Source: Casp-Chloro-G3 sp002816715 (GTDB taxonomy: Bacteria > Chloroflexota > Dehalococcoidia > Lucifugimonadales > UBA3495). Taken from it: a stretch of DNA of 64,000 nucleotides. The position numbers and the translations under genes are program-made. The stretch lies in contig JAQBUV010000003.1 of assembly GCA_027623815.1 (NCBI GenBank), positions 25,071 through 89,070 of the forward strand, given 5' to 3'. Positions 34,693 to 43,231 of this stretch are shown here, piece after piece. A model generated the notes under the pieces. The model was not told the DNA's origin. It made no database searches and saw only the letters and a program-made list of their open reading frames with translations. How positions within the stretch are numbered: the first letter of the stretch is position 1; every line of letters begins with the position of its first letter.

Positions 34693-35442
34693 TCAGGCCT
34701 GGGAGTTGGGGCTTACTTTGCCGAATCTCCGCTGGCGGCTCTGGTAGGCGTCTAAAGCCTTACCCAACTCCGCTTCATCCAGGTCGGGCCACAGGACTGG
34801 CGTGTGGTAGTACTCGCTGTAGGCCGATTGCCAAAGCAAAAAATTGCTCAGACGCAACTCACCGCCGGTTCGAACAATCAAGTCTGGGTCGGGTGTCTGA
34901 GCGGTGTACAAGTAGCTGGTGAACAGAGTTTCATCGATTGCATCGGCAGGTACGCCGTCTCGAACGATGTTCCTGGCCGCTTCCAGTATCTCGTCCCTAC
35001 TTCCATAATCGAAGGCTACGTTCAGAGTGATTCCGGTGTTGTTTTCAGTCAGGCTTTCGGAGTGATCCACCGCTCGACCAAGCTCGGGGCTCAAGTGATT
35101 GGACCTACCGATGTGGCGAACCCGGACGTTTTTCTCATGGAGGGCTTGGGTCTGGCTTTGCAGGGCGTCGCCAAGTAATTCCATGATGCCCTGGACTTCT
35201 TCGGCAGGGCGATTCCAGTTTTCCGTTGAGAAGGCGTAAACGGTGACGTACTTTACGCCTTTATTAGCGAGGAACTCCAAGACCCCTTCCAGCCGGTCTA
35301 CGCCGGCTTTGTGGCCGGCCAGACGAGGGAGTCCTCTTTGCGCGGCCCAGCGCCCGTTGCCATCCATAATGAATGCTACGTGTTGGGGGATTCCCAGTTG
35401 TGATGAGTTGGCTTGTTGAGTCGGGTCAGGCTGGGCCTGCAT
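34693..35442 (-). CDS. uppS: Isoprenyl transferase (undecaprenyl diphosphate synthase)
   Basis: A cis-prenyltransferase (249 residues) that makes the lipid carrier for cell-envelope glycan synthesis. IMDGNGRWAAQRGLPRLAGHK carries the catalytic aspartate. VYAFSTENWNRP and the C-terminal DLIVRTGGELRLSNFLLWQSAYSE are family signatures. It uses isoprenoid units from the dxr/ispG pathway in the same cluster. It lies between frr and cdsA with gaps of only 2-3 bases. Confidence 0.97.
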   Translation of the reverse strand: MQAQPDPTQQANSSQLGIPQHVAFIMDGNGRWAAQRGLPRLAGHKAGVDRLEGVLEFLANKGVKYVTVYAFSTENWNRPAEEVQGIMELLGDALQSQTQALHEKNVRVRHIGRSNHLSPELGRAVDHSESLTENNTGITLNVAFDYGSRDEILEAARNIVRDGVPADAIDETLFTSYLYTAQTPDPDLIVRTGGELRLSNFLLWQSAYSEYYHTPVLWPDLDEAELGKALDAYQSRQRRFGKVSPNSQA

Positions 35443-35445
35443 AGG

Positions 35446-36042
35446 CTAGACCTGCAATATCTCTGCTTCTTTGGTACTACCAATGTCCTCAATGGTCTTG
35501 GTGTGGGCGTCGGTGGTCTTTTGGATGATGTCTTGCACCCGACGCTGTTCATCCTGAGAGATAGCTTTGTCCTTCTCCATTTTGCGCAACGTGTCAACCG
35601 CATCTCGACGGACGCTGCGTACTGAAACTTTCCCGTCCTCAATCTTGCGCTTTAGAGATTTGACCATTTCTTGTCGGCGCTCTTGGGTCAGCGGAGGAAT
35701 GGGTACGGTTATTATGTTGCCGTCGTTGGACGGGTTAAATCCCCCCTCAGCCTTTATCAGTCCTCGTTCAATGTCCCGCAGGGCTTGCTTGTCCCAAGGT
35801 TGGATCAGTATAGCCCTGGGATCAGGGGCGGATATGGTAGCCAACTGCTTCAGAGGGGTGGGAGTACCGTAGTAATCTACGAGAAGATTCTCCACCATTG
35901 AAGGCGTTGCCTTGCCGGTGCGAAGGTTGTTAAGTTCTCGTCTCAGAGCGTCAAGTGTCCGATCCATTTTGGTTCCGGCATCAGAGACGACGGATTCAAT
36001 AGTTAACTCAGGGTCTCCATCATTTTTGCCTGGCATGTTCAT
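35446..36042 (-). CDS. frr: Ribosome recycling factor
   Basis: RRF (198 residues) splits post-termination ribosomes with EF-G. LRRELNNLRTGKATPSMVENL and IIQPWD-like ILIQPWDKQALRDIERGL are diagnostic, and IPIPPLTQERRQEMVK follows. It overlaps the pyrH stop by 4 bases. It is about 13 residues longer than usual at the N-terminus. Confidence 0.97.
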   Translation of the reverse strand: MNMPGKNDGDPELTIESVVSDAGTKMDRTLDALRRELNNLRTGKATPSMVENLLVDYYGTPTPLKQLATISAPDPRAILIQPWDKQALRDIERGLIKAEGGFNPSNDGNIITVPIPPLTQERRQEMVKSLKRKIEDGKVSVRSVRRDAVDTLRKMEKDKAISQDEQRRVQDIIQKTTDAHTKTIEDIGSTKEAEILQV

Positions 36043-36764
36043 TCCCTCCCGGTTATGATTGTGCCTACCTCTTCGCCGATTAGAATGCGACTCAGGTTAC
36101 CTTTTTCAAAGATGTCGAAGACAACGATGGGCAGTTTGTTGTCCATACATAGTGAAACGGCGGTCGAGTCCATTACCTGTAACCGGCGGCTGAGAGCGTC
36201 CATGTAATCCAACTGGCCAAAGCGTTGGGCGTTGATGTTTTCCCGGGGGTCCGAGTCATAGACTCCGTCAACGCCATTTTTCGCCATCAGCAGGACCTCG
36301 GCCCCAATCTCTAAAGCCCGCAAAGCGGAAGCGGTATCCGTAGTCATAAATGGATTGCCGGTGCCGCCTGAGAAGATGACCACCCGGCCTTTTTCCAAGT
36401 GCCGCATTGCCCGGCGACGGATGTAAGGTTCAGCTACTGCCTGCATTTGGATGGCGCTCTGCGTCCGAGTAATGATACCCCGTTTTTCTAGTGCATCCTG
36501 GAGGGCCAAGGCATTGATCACCGTTGCCAACATCCCCGCGTAATCCGCAGTGGCCCTATCCATCCCCTGGCTTTCCGCAAATCCGCCCCGCCACAAATTG
36601 CCGCCACCTATGACGATGGCTAACTCGACGCCTAGACTCAAGGCGTCGGCAATCTGCTGGGCCAAGTAGGACACTGAAACGGGATCAATGTTAATCGCTG
36701 CGGAGCCTTTGAGGGATTCTCCGCTGATTTTTAAGAGGACTCGTTTGTATTTTGGCTGACTCAT
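36039..36764 (-). CDS. pyrH: Uridylate kinase
   Basis: UMP kinase of the amino-acid-kinase fold (241 residues), converting UMP to UDP. YKRVLLKISGESLKG, the VIGGGNLWRGG loop, FSGGTGNPFMTTDTASALRALE and the DGVYDSDPRENINAQRF segment are all typical. It lies 14 bases after tsf and overlaps frr, in the standard rpsB-tsf-pyrH-frr order. Confidence 0.97.
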   Translation of the reverse strand: MSQPKYKRVLLKISGESLKGSAAINIDPVSVSYLAQQIADALSLGVELAIVIGGGNLWRGGFAESQGMDRATADYAGMLATVINALALQDALEKRGIITRTQSAIQMQAVAEPYIRRRAMRHLEKGRVVIFSGGTGNPFMTTDTASALRALEIGAEVLLMAKNGVDGVYDSDPRENINAQRFGQLDYMDALSRRLQVMDSTAVSLCMDNKLPIVVFDIFEKGNLSRILIGEEVGTIITGRE

Positions 36765-36778
36765 ATCTCTCGACGAAA

Positions 36779-37282
36779 CTAATCCTCGAGAGCCAACCTA
36801 CTGAATCGGACTACCTTGACGTTTTCGCCTACCTTTGCGGCGAGTTCTTTGACTACGTCCCCTACTTGCATGGAACTATTCTTGATGTAGGATTGGAGCA
36901 GCAGAGTGACCTCAGCAGGAGGGCGGTTGTCGTCCTCTGCTATGTCAGACTCCGCTATATAGGCGGGGTTCATCGCCGCAACCTGCATTGCTATGTTGTG
37001 GGCCAACTCTTTAAACTCAGGTGTGCGAGCCACGAAGTCGGTCTCGCAACCAAGTTCCACCATGGCTCCCACGCGTCCTCGGTTGTGAATGTAGGCTTCA
37101 ACCACCCCTTCGGTGGTATCGCGCCCAGAACGCTTCGCGGCTTGAGAAAACCCCTTTTCGCGGAGTAAATCTACCGCTTTGTCCTGATTGCCATCGGATT
37201 TTTCAAGGGCGTCTTTGCAGTCCATGATGCCCGCTCCGGTCAACTGGCGGAGGGACTTGATTTGCTCTACGGTGGCGGCCAA
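36779..37282 (-). CDS. tsf: Elongation factor Ts (short form)
   Basis: EF-Ts exchanges GDP for GTP on EF-Tu. At 167 residues it is the short type lacking the second core subdomain, as in Thermus and several Chloroflexi. The N-terminal IKSLRQLTGAGIMDCKDAL and the core EGVVEAYIHNRGRVGAMVEL and CETDFVARTPEF segments are conserved. The start codon is TTG with AGGAGG seven bases upstream. It lies 30 bases after rpsB. Confidence 0.96.
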   Translation of the reverse strand: MAATVEQIKSLRQLTGAGIMDCKDALEKSDGNQDKAVDLLREKGFSQAAKRSGRDTTEGVVEAYIHNRGRVGAMVELGCETDFVARTPEFKELAHNIAMQVAAMNPAYIAESDIAEDDNRPPAEVTLLLQSYIKNSSMQVGDVVKELAAKVGENVKVVRFSRLALED

Positions 37283-37312
37283 GGGTAGTCCTCCTATGTG
37301 GACAATTCCTGA

Positions 37313-38263
37313 TTACTCCGGAGAGGTCTCAGGTTGTGTTATTTCTTCTACTGCTTCGGGATCTGTTCCAGTTTTTTCTGCCGCCGCTTGCTCCATCAAT
37401 GCGCCCAATTCGTCCAATGGGATGGAGTTGACAGCGACTTGCTCCAACTCCGCATCGGAGAGGTCACTGGGCTCTTCTTGACCCTCGGCCTCGGCGGCTG
37501 CCACGGCGATCTGCTCTTGGATCACGGCCTCGCGTTGAGCTTTGCCTTCGATGATGGCGGTAGCCAACCGACCGGTAATCAACCGAATTGACCGGACGGC
37601 GTCGTCATTGCCCGGAATGGCATGGTCAATCAAATCAGGATTGCAGTCGCTATCGACGAAGGAGAATATCTTGATTCCCAGTCTTCGGGCTTCGGCAATG
37701 CAGAGAGTCTCTTTGGCAATGTCAATGACGAACATGGCCTGGGGCGGCGCGGTCATGTCCTTGATGCCCAAGAAGTACTTTTCCAGTTTGGCCAGGGTCT
37801 CTTCAAGTTTCACGCCTTCCCTCTTGGGAAGCAACCTGAAGTAACCCTGATCTCGCTTCTGCTGCAACTCAATCATATAGTCGATGCGGGTGCGGATGGT
37901 CTGGAAGTTGGTTAGAGTGCCGCCGAGCCAGCGCTGATTGACGTACCACATTCCGCAGCGATCAGCTTCGCTCTGCACAACTTCTTGCGCCTGCTTTTTG
38001 GTGCCGACGAAGAGGACTTTTCCACCATCGGCGGCTACCTGCACCATGGCCCGGTAGGCGTCGTTGACCATGCCCAAGGTCTGCTGGAGGTCGATAATGT
38101 GGATGCCGTTGCGCTGGGTGAAGATGTAGCGCTTCATGCGAGGGTTCCAGCGCCTGGTTTGATGTCCAAAGTGGACACCAGCCTCCAGAAGGGACTTCAT
38201 CGTCATAGGTTCTCTAGCGGGCGCAGCGCTTTGCCCTGCCGGTCGCTCTAGGGACTGTACCAT
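37313..38263 (-). CDS. rpsB: 30S ribosomal protein S2 with acidic C-terminal tail
   Basis: S2 core is clear: SLLEAGVHFGHQTRRWNPRMK, VLFVGTKKQAQEVV, the RWLGGTLTNFQTI block and the VDSDCNPDLIDHAIPGNDDAVRSI block. At 316 residues it exceeds the usual 230-260. The extra sequence is an N-terminal 18-residue leader and an acidic C-terminal tail of about 65 residues, rich in Glu, Ala and Ser. It opens the rpsB-tsf-pyrH-frr-uppS-cdsA-dxr-rseP run. Confidence 0.97.
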   Translation of the reverse strand: MVQSLERPAGQSAAPAREPMTMKSLLEAGVHFGHQTRRWNPRMKRYIFTQRNGIHIIDLQQTLGMVNDAYRAMVQVAADGGKVLFVGTKKQAQEVVQSEADRCGMWYVNQRWLGGTLTNFQTIRTRIDYMIELQQKRDQGYFRLLPKREGVKLEETLAKLEKYFLGIKDMTAPPQAMFVIDIAKETLCIAEARRLGIKIFSFVDSDCNPDLIDHAIPGNDDAVRSIRLITGRLATAIIEGKAQREAVIQEQIAVAAAEAEGQEEPSDLSDAELEQVAVNSIPLDELGALMEQAAAEKTGTDPEAVEEITQPETSPE

Positions 38264-38321
38264 AAATCCTGCCTTTCCAAATCTCCTGTCGTGTTCAGAA
38301 CGCCTTTAGCACTCCACAGTC

Positions 38322-38330
38322 ATAATAACA
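38322..38330 (-). promoter_or_regulatory. Putative extended -10 promoter of the rpsB operon
   Basis: On the minus strand TGT precedes TATTAT (38322-38327). It lies about 60 bases before the rpsB ATG. The -35 is not convincing. Confidence 0.42.
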
Positions 38331-38425
38331 TAGCCCCGACATAAATTGCAGTCCCTCACCCAATCCAGATAACGGTCAAATGAAAGCCGTCAATACAGGG
38401 CGAATGATGAGTTGCTTGCTCGAAA

Positions 38426-38452
38426 CTGGTTGCTCTGGTTGCTCTGGTTACT
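38426..38452. repeat. Three tandem copies of a 9-bp unit
   Basis: CTGGTTGCT occurs at 38426-38434 and 38435-38443, then CTGGTTACT at 38444-38452. It lies in the 294-base gap between pgpA and rpsB. A second direct repeat, CTATCAGGAAAA, is at 38533 and 38553. Otherwise the gap shows nothing beyond the rpsB promoter. Confidence 0.7.
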
Positions 38453-38557
38453 GGGGAACACTAACGCCAATTGGGGTGGAGTATATCATAGGCGCTAGAG
38501 GTGGGCAACGTGAATTTTGGCTCTGTAGACTTCTCTATCAGGAAAAAGAGTTCACTA

Positions 38558-39046
38558 TCAGGAAAAGAACGCCAGGCGAGCCGCGTTCAACAGAATGGCT
38601 CCGTAGACGCCTACCATCAGGTCGTCAGCCATGATACCCAGTCCGCCGTGGAGTCCTTCCAAGCGGCGGGCCGGCCAGGGTTTTAGAATGTCCAGGATTC
38701 TGAAGATGATAAAGGCGGCTGCCAGCCATCCTATTTCCTTGGGAAGCAACAGGCAGGTGACCCAAAGACCCACAAATTCGTCCCAGACTGCCTTGCTGGG
38801 GTCTTCGTCTGCTTTGGTGCTGAGGGTTCCAGTGGCCCAGACTCCCAACAGGAATCCAACGACAATTAGCAAGTAAAGGGCGATAGAATCACTGGAGATG
38901 GGCAGGAAGTAATAAATAAGCAGCGAGACAAAACTGCCCGCGGTGGCCGGGGCGATGGGAAAAAGTCCCGACCCGAAGCCGGTGCCGATCATCCAGCCGA
39001 GTTTATCAAGAAAAAGTCCAGTGGTTGATTGGGTTTCCTTAACCAT
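38558..39046 (-). CDS. pgpA: Phosphatidylglycerophosphatase A
   Basis: PgpA (about 162 residues) removes the phosphate from phosphatidylglycerophosphate in membrane lipid synthesis. GTGFGSGLFPIAPATAGSF is the family signature, followed by three further hydrophobic helices, with DEFVGLWVTCLLLP and LKPWPARRLEGLHGGLGIMADDLMVG-like blocks (only the start of the second is quoted as typical). The ATG at 39046 overlaps the stop of the preceding gene by 8 bases; an ATG at 39067 is an alternative. Confidence 0.93.
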   Translation of the reverse strand: MVKETQSTTGLFLDKLGWMIGTGFGSGLFPIAPATAGSFVSLLIYYFLPISSDSIALYLLIVVGFLLGVWATGTLSTKADEDPSKAVWDEFVGLWVTCLLLPKEIGWLAAAFIIFRILDILKPWPARRLEGLHGGLGIMADDLMVGVYGAILLNAARLAFFS

Positions 39047-39404
39047 AGCCCAACCGATGCAGATCATCCTCGTCCATGCCCAGATAGTGACCGACCTCGT
39101 GCCACAGCGTAACCTGGATTTCTCGCACCACTTCTTCGGGGGTGGCGCAATGCTCCAGGATAGGCCGTCGAAAGACGATTATCTGGTCGGGGAGACCGGG
39201 CCCATTGCCTTCTCGTTCGGTCAGTGGCACGCCCGTATACAAACCAAACAGGGTGCTATCTTCCGGCAGGTCAAGGTCGTCTGCGTCGGGCCAGTCTGCC
39301 ACGGATATGTCGACGTTATCCAACCTCTGCCGCACTCTTGGGGGCAGTTGATAGTAAGCCTGGCGCACCAATTTTGCGAATTCCCGCTGCGACAACCGGA
39401 TCAA
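39039..39404 (-). CDS. Minimal metallopeptidase family protein (HExxH)
   Basis: A 121-residue protein with HEVGHYLGMDEDDL near the C-terminus, the zinc-protease consensus of the small metallopeptidase-like family (pfam06262). The N-terminal half (FAKLVRQAYYQLPPRVRQRLDNVDI) matches the same family. There is no signal peptide. It overlaps nfo by 4 bases and pgpA by 8. The natural substrate is unknown. Confidence 0.88.
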   Translation of the reverse strand: MIRLSQREFAKLVRQAYYQLPPRVRQRLDNVDISVADWPDADDLDLPEDSTLFGLYTGVPLTEREGNGPGLPDQIIVFRRPILEHCATPEEVVREIQVTLWHEVGHYLGMDEDDLHRLGYG

Positions 39405-40258
39405 TCGTTGATGCCTACTCGATGACGAATGTCTTTCAGTATCTCGATGTTGCGCTGGTCTGGGCCTTTGCCATCGAAACCGGGGACTTCCAGGAAGAAA
39501 GGTACGTCACGAAAGGCTGGGTGGCCCATGATCGCCTCAAAACCGGCCTCGCCAATCAGACCCTCGCCAATGTTGTCGTGCCGGTCAACACCAGAGCCGC
39601 AGGGCTGCTTGGAGTCATTGGCATGCACCGCCGCCAGTTTGTCCACGCCAATGGCCTGGTCGAACTCGGTCATCATCAAGTTGACGCCTTTTTGCGTCGT
39701 CAAGTCGTAACCAGCGGCAAAACTGTGTTGGGTGTCCAGGCAAATTCTAAGTCTGGGGTTGTCTACCGCTTTGATTATGTCCCCCAACTCCTGGAATTTG
39801 GCGCCGATGTGTTGACCCATACCGGCCATGTTTTCCAGACAGAGATACGGACCCTCCGGCGACTGGTCCAGCACCGTTTTTATTGAATCTACCGCCTGGT
39901 CAAAAATAGCGTCGTAACCCGCTCCCTTGTGGCTCCCAGGGTGAAAGATGATCCCGCCCGCCCCAATATTTGCGGCCAAGGTCATGTAATTGACCAGAGA
40001 GTCAATCCCCTTTGTCAGGTTCGTTTGGTTGGTAGTGCCCAGGTTAATCAGGTAGATGGCGTGCAGGAACACTGGCCCCAGCCCAGTCTCGCTGGCCTGC
40101 TGCCGGAAGGACTCAACTTCAGCGTCGGCGATTGGCTTGAACGCCCAGCTTTGCGGCGAAGAGCCGAATATCTGAATCGTTTCACAGCCAATTTCCACGC
40201 CCCGGCCAACCGCTTTGCTGATCCCGCCGGATGCCGATACGTGAGCGCCTATTTTCAT
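39401..40258 (-). CDS. nfo: Deoxyribonuclease IV (AP endonuclease Nfo)
   Basis: Nfo (285 residues) cuts DNA 5' of abasic sites in base excision repair and is a trinuclear zinc TIM-barrel. MKIGAHVSASGGISKAV, IFHPGSHKGAG, CLENMAG, ICLDTQHSFAAGYD and HANDSKQPCGSGVDRHDNIGEG provide the expected metal ligands in order. A weak intergenic repeat lies upstream. Confidence 0.96.
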   Translation of the reverse strand: MKIGAHVSASGGISKAVGRGVEIGCETIQIFGSSPQSWAFKPIADAEVESFRQQASETGLGPVFLHAIYLINLGTTNQTNLTKGIDSLVNYMTLAANIGAGGIIFHPGSHKGAGYDAIFDQAVDSIKTVLDQSPEGPYLCLENMAGMGQHIGAKFQELGDIIKAVDNPRLRICLDTQHSFAAGYDLTTQKGVNLMMTEFDQAIGVDKLAAVHANDSKQPCGSGVDRHDNIGEGLIGEAGFEAIMGHPAFRDVPFFLEVPGFDGKGPDQRNIEILKDIRHRVGIND

Positions 40259-40340
40259 TTAAAGCCTCGATCCCTTAATGACATAGCCTCGACCCCTTAA
40301 TGGCTTGGTCAAAACTCTACCAATTTGAGGGACACTAATA

Positions 40341-40398
40341 GTCGACAAGCTCAACACGAACAGGTTAACCCGCTCGCGCGGAGCCTGTCGAAGGACGG
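40341..40398. repeat. Dispersed repeat copy 3
   Basis: Between nfo and secF. GTCGACAAGCTCAACACGAAC at the left and GAGCCTGTCGAAGGACGG at the right are arms of an imperfect inverted repeat similar to copies at 16659 and 29984. Non-coding. Confidence 0.6.
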
Positions 40399-40433
40399 AA
40401 CATAATCAAATGCAGTATGGGATATATTCTTGG

Positions 40434-41423
40434 CTACCGTCCGATCAAAGACATCAAGCTGGCACCAACTGCGGCTGGCGCGTTGCGCCCCCAGCGCAAC
40501 GCCCGGCCAAACTCGCGGCGCTCCCAGATCACCAGGAATTGGGCGGCAATGAATATGGAACTGTAGGTTCCCACTATCACGCCAATGGCGACCACCAATA
40601 GCAACCCTCGAATGCTGGGGCCGCCGATCAGCAGCATCGCCAGCAGCACCATCAGGGTGGTAAAGCTGGTGTTCAAGGACCGCCCAATGGATTCGATAAT
40701 GCTCAGGTTCACCAATGCGGCGAAGGCCCGCTCCGGGTGGCGTATCACGTTCTCCCGGATCCGGTCGAAGACTACGATGGTGTCGTTAACGCTGTAACCG
40801 ACCACGGTCAGTATGCCGATTATAAAGGTGGCGTTGACCTCCAGGTTGATGACCCGCCCCAAAATTGAGAATATCCCCAGTACGATTAGAGTATCGTGGG
40901 CCAGCGCAGCCACCGCGCCAATGCCGTAGCGATACGCTTTGGGCGCGCGCCGGAAGGCGTACCAGATGTACAGCAGAATAAACACCGATGCCGCCAGCAA
41001 TGCCAGGAAGGTATTGCGTATCGTCTCTTGAGCTATGATGGGCGATATTGAGTCAAAGGCCACCGACTGTATTGGCGCGACATTGGCTTCCAGGTCATCC
41101 TGCACGCGTTGTTGTTCTGACGTGCCGCCCTCTAGGCCTTCTGCCAAAACCTTGGTGCGTATTAGCACCGAGCGGCTGCCGGTGCTTTGAATTAGTGACT
41201 CAGGATGGCCCAGCGCGTTCATGCGCTCCTGAATTTGGGCCTGGCTCACCGGTCGGTCAAAGGTAACGTCCATCACCGAGCCGCTGGTGAAGTCGATTCC
41301 CGGATTAAGGCCCGAGTGTAGAGTTGACCAGCCGGGCGGGATAATCATGGAGATCAGCCCTGGCAGAATTATCAGCGCTGAGATTATAAAATACCAGCCT
41401 CGTTTCCCTACTATATCTAGCAC
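40434..41423 (-). CDS. secF: Protein translocase subunit SecF
   Basis: SecF (329 residues) forms the proton-driven SecDF complex that helps pull proteins out of the Sec channel. It has one N-terminal membrane helix, a periplasmic domain from about residue 35 to 125, and five further helices. VVGYSVNDTIVVFDRIREN is the family signature. It follows secD after 2 bases. Confidence 0.96.
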   Translation of the reverse strand: MLDIVGKRGWYFIISALIILPGLISMIIPPGWSTLHSGLNPGIDFTSGSVMDVTFDRPVSQAQIQERMNALGHPESLIQSTGSRSVLIRTKVLAEGLEGGTSEQQRVQDDLEANVAPIQSVAFDSISPIIAQETIRNTFLALLAASVFILLYIWYAFRRAPKAYRYGIGAVAALAHDTLIVLGIFSILGRVINLEVNATFIIGILTVVGYSVNDTIVVFDRIRENVIRHPERAFAALVNLSIIESIGRSLNTSFTTLMVLLAMLLIGGPSIRGLLLVVAIGVIVGTYSSIFIAAQFLVIWERREFGRALRWGRNAPAAVGASLMSLIGR

Positions 41424-41425
41424 TT

Positions 41426-43228
41426 CTATCTGCCTCCTTGCGCGGTACGCGGTCTACCCGTAGGCTGAGATTGCCGCTGAATCTTTTCCGGTGAGAACAG
41501 GTTGACGCGATGGCCTAGGCCGATCCAGGCCAGCAGTTGCAGCAGATTTCGGCTCACCACCAGGGCGGTGAACATGCTGACCACCACGCCGATGAAGAGG
41601 CTCAGAGCGAAGCCGTTAATCAACCCGCCCCCGAGGCGACTGCCGAACCAGAGCAGGACGCCACAGGTGATAATTGTGGACACGTTGCCGTCCCGTATCG
41701 CGGGCCAGGCCCGGCTGAATCCCACTTCCATTGATGATGCCAGCGTTCGCCCTATCCGCAACTCTTCCTTCAACCGCTCAAATATCAGGACGTTAGCGTC
41801 TACCGCCATACCGATAGACAGGATGAACCCGCCAATATGCGGCAAAGTCAGGGTAATGGGGACCAGCTTGAATATCGCCAGCAGGACGACGGCATAGAAC
41901 ACCAGCGCCAGAGAGGCGACCACCCCGGCCATGCGGTAGTAGGCGATCATAAAGATCATCACCAGCCCCAAGCCGGCCAGACCGGCGAGCAGGCTCCGCT
42001 CCAGGGACGCCGACCCCAGCAGGGCGTCAACCTGACTCTCCTGAATCAGCACCAGCGGCACCGGCAGGCGGCCCGACTCAAGCTGTATAGATAGGATGCG
42101 GGCCTCCTCACGCGTGAAGTTGCCGGTAATCTGGCTTTGACCATTGCGGATCCACCCTCGCGCCACCGGAGCGATCAGCAACTCGTCATCCAGAAAAACC
42201 GCAATGCGTTTGGTGGGGTCCCCCACAATGCGTTGCGTGAGCGTGGAAAAAATATCAGCGCCCCGGCTGCCAAACTGTATATTCACCGTCCACTCTCCGG
42301 TGGTCTGAGCGGTAGATGCGAAGGCATCGACCAGGTCATCACCGGTCAGGCCCAGGTCGGTGTCGGTGAACGTAATGCAGGTGGTGTCGGGGCAGGTACG
42401 TTCTTTGAACTCCAGCCGCGCCGTCTGCCCTATCGACGATTTAGCGGATTCGATGCCTCCGGTAACCCGGAAAGACTCAATGGCGCCGATTTCCACCGCC
42501 AGAGCGTTCCGTAAGTCCTGTTGATCGTCGCGACTCAAGGAAACCTGAGTTCGTATTCGATAGCTGACGTCATCCTGCTGGTCATTGGTGTAGTCCCGAA
42601 ATCCCCGATTGGTCAGCAGAGCGTTAATCTCTTCAATGTCCACCGGCTCGGTGAATTGAACATCGGTTACCGATCCGCTGGCACCGGGGAGTTGAACGAT
42701 GATGCGGTCGTCGCCAAACTGCTGCACAATGGGTTCGTCAGTCCCGAAGGAGTTAACCCGTCGGGAGATGATGCTGATCACACCATCCATATCATCGGCA
42801 GTGGGTGGCGTGGTATCGGTCACTCGAAAGTTATTGGCTACGCCAAAGGCCTGTTCCAACCCGGCCTTCACTTCCTGCCGTAGGGTATCGTCAAGCAGAA
42901 CCGTCTTGATGACCACTGTGTTGGAGTCTGCAATCCGCACCTCGAAATCGGTCAGCCCAAGGTCGGTTAGAATGGTGGAGACTCCAGCTTCATTTACTGG
43001 CTGGGGGAAGGAGGCCCGAGTCCGGGTACCTACATCAGCCTGGTATACCAGGTGCGCTCCGCCCTTCAGGTCAAGACCAAGTTTCAGCCCGGCAGGACCG
43101 GAGCCGCCTCTCCTCAGTTCTGGGAACCCGGGTATATCGATGTTGATCTCGTAGAAGGCCAGCGAGGCCACTGAGATGGCCAAGATAACCAATATTAGAA
43201 TTGACAGCCGGATACTGCGTCCGCGCAT
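41426..43228 (-). CDS. secD: Protein translocase subunit SecD
   Basis: SecD (600 residues) pairs with SecF. An N-terminal helix and LKLGLDLKGGAHLVYQ are followed by a large P1 domain, and the C-terminal half has about five membrane helices with SIGMAVDANVLIFERLKEELR. Length is normal. It starts 3 bases after cca and is followed by secF, so a secD-secF pair is likely cotranslated with cca. Confidence 0.96.
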   Translation of the reverse strand: MRGRSIRLSILILVILAISVASLAFYEINIDIPGFPELRRGGSGPAGLKLGLDLKGGAHLVYQADVGTRTRASFPQPVNEAGVSTILTDLGLTDFEVRIADSNTVVIKTVLLDDTLRQEVKAGLEQAFGVANNFRVTDTTPPTADDMDGVISIISRRVNSFGTDEPIVQQFGDDRIIVQLPGASGSVTDVQFTEPVDIEEINALLTNRGFRDYTNDQQDDVSYRIRTQVSLSRDDQQDLRNALAVEIGAIESFRVTGGIESAKSSIGQTARLEFKERTCPDTTCITFTDTDLGLTGDDLVDAFASTAQTTGEWTVNIQFGSRGADIFSTLTQRIVGDPTKRIAVFLDDELLIAPVARGWIRNGQSQITGNFTREEARILSIQLESGRLPVPLVLIQESQVDALLGSASLERSLLAGLAGLGLVMIFMIAYYRMAGVVASLALVFYAVVLLAIFKLVPITLTLPHIGGFILSIGMAVDANVLIFERLKEELRIGRTLASSMEVGFSRAWPAIRDGNVSTIITCGVLLWFGSRLGGGLINGFALSLFIGVVVSMFTALVVSRNLLQLLAWIGLGHRVNLFSPEKIQRQSQPTGRPRTAQGGR

Positions 43229-43231
43229 TGA

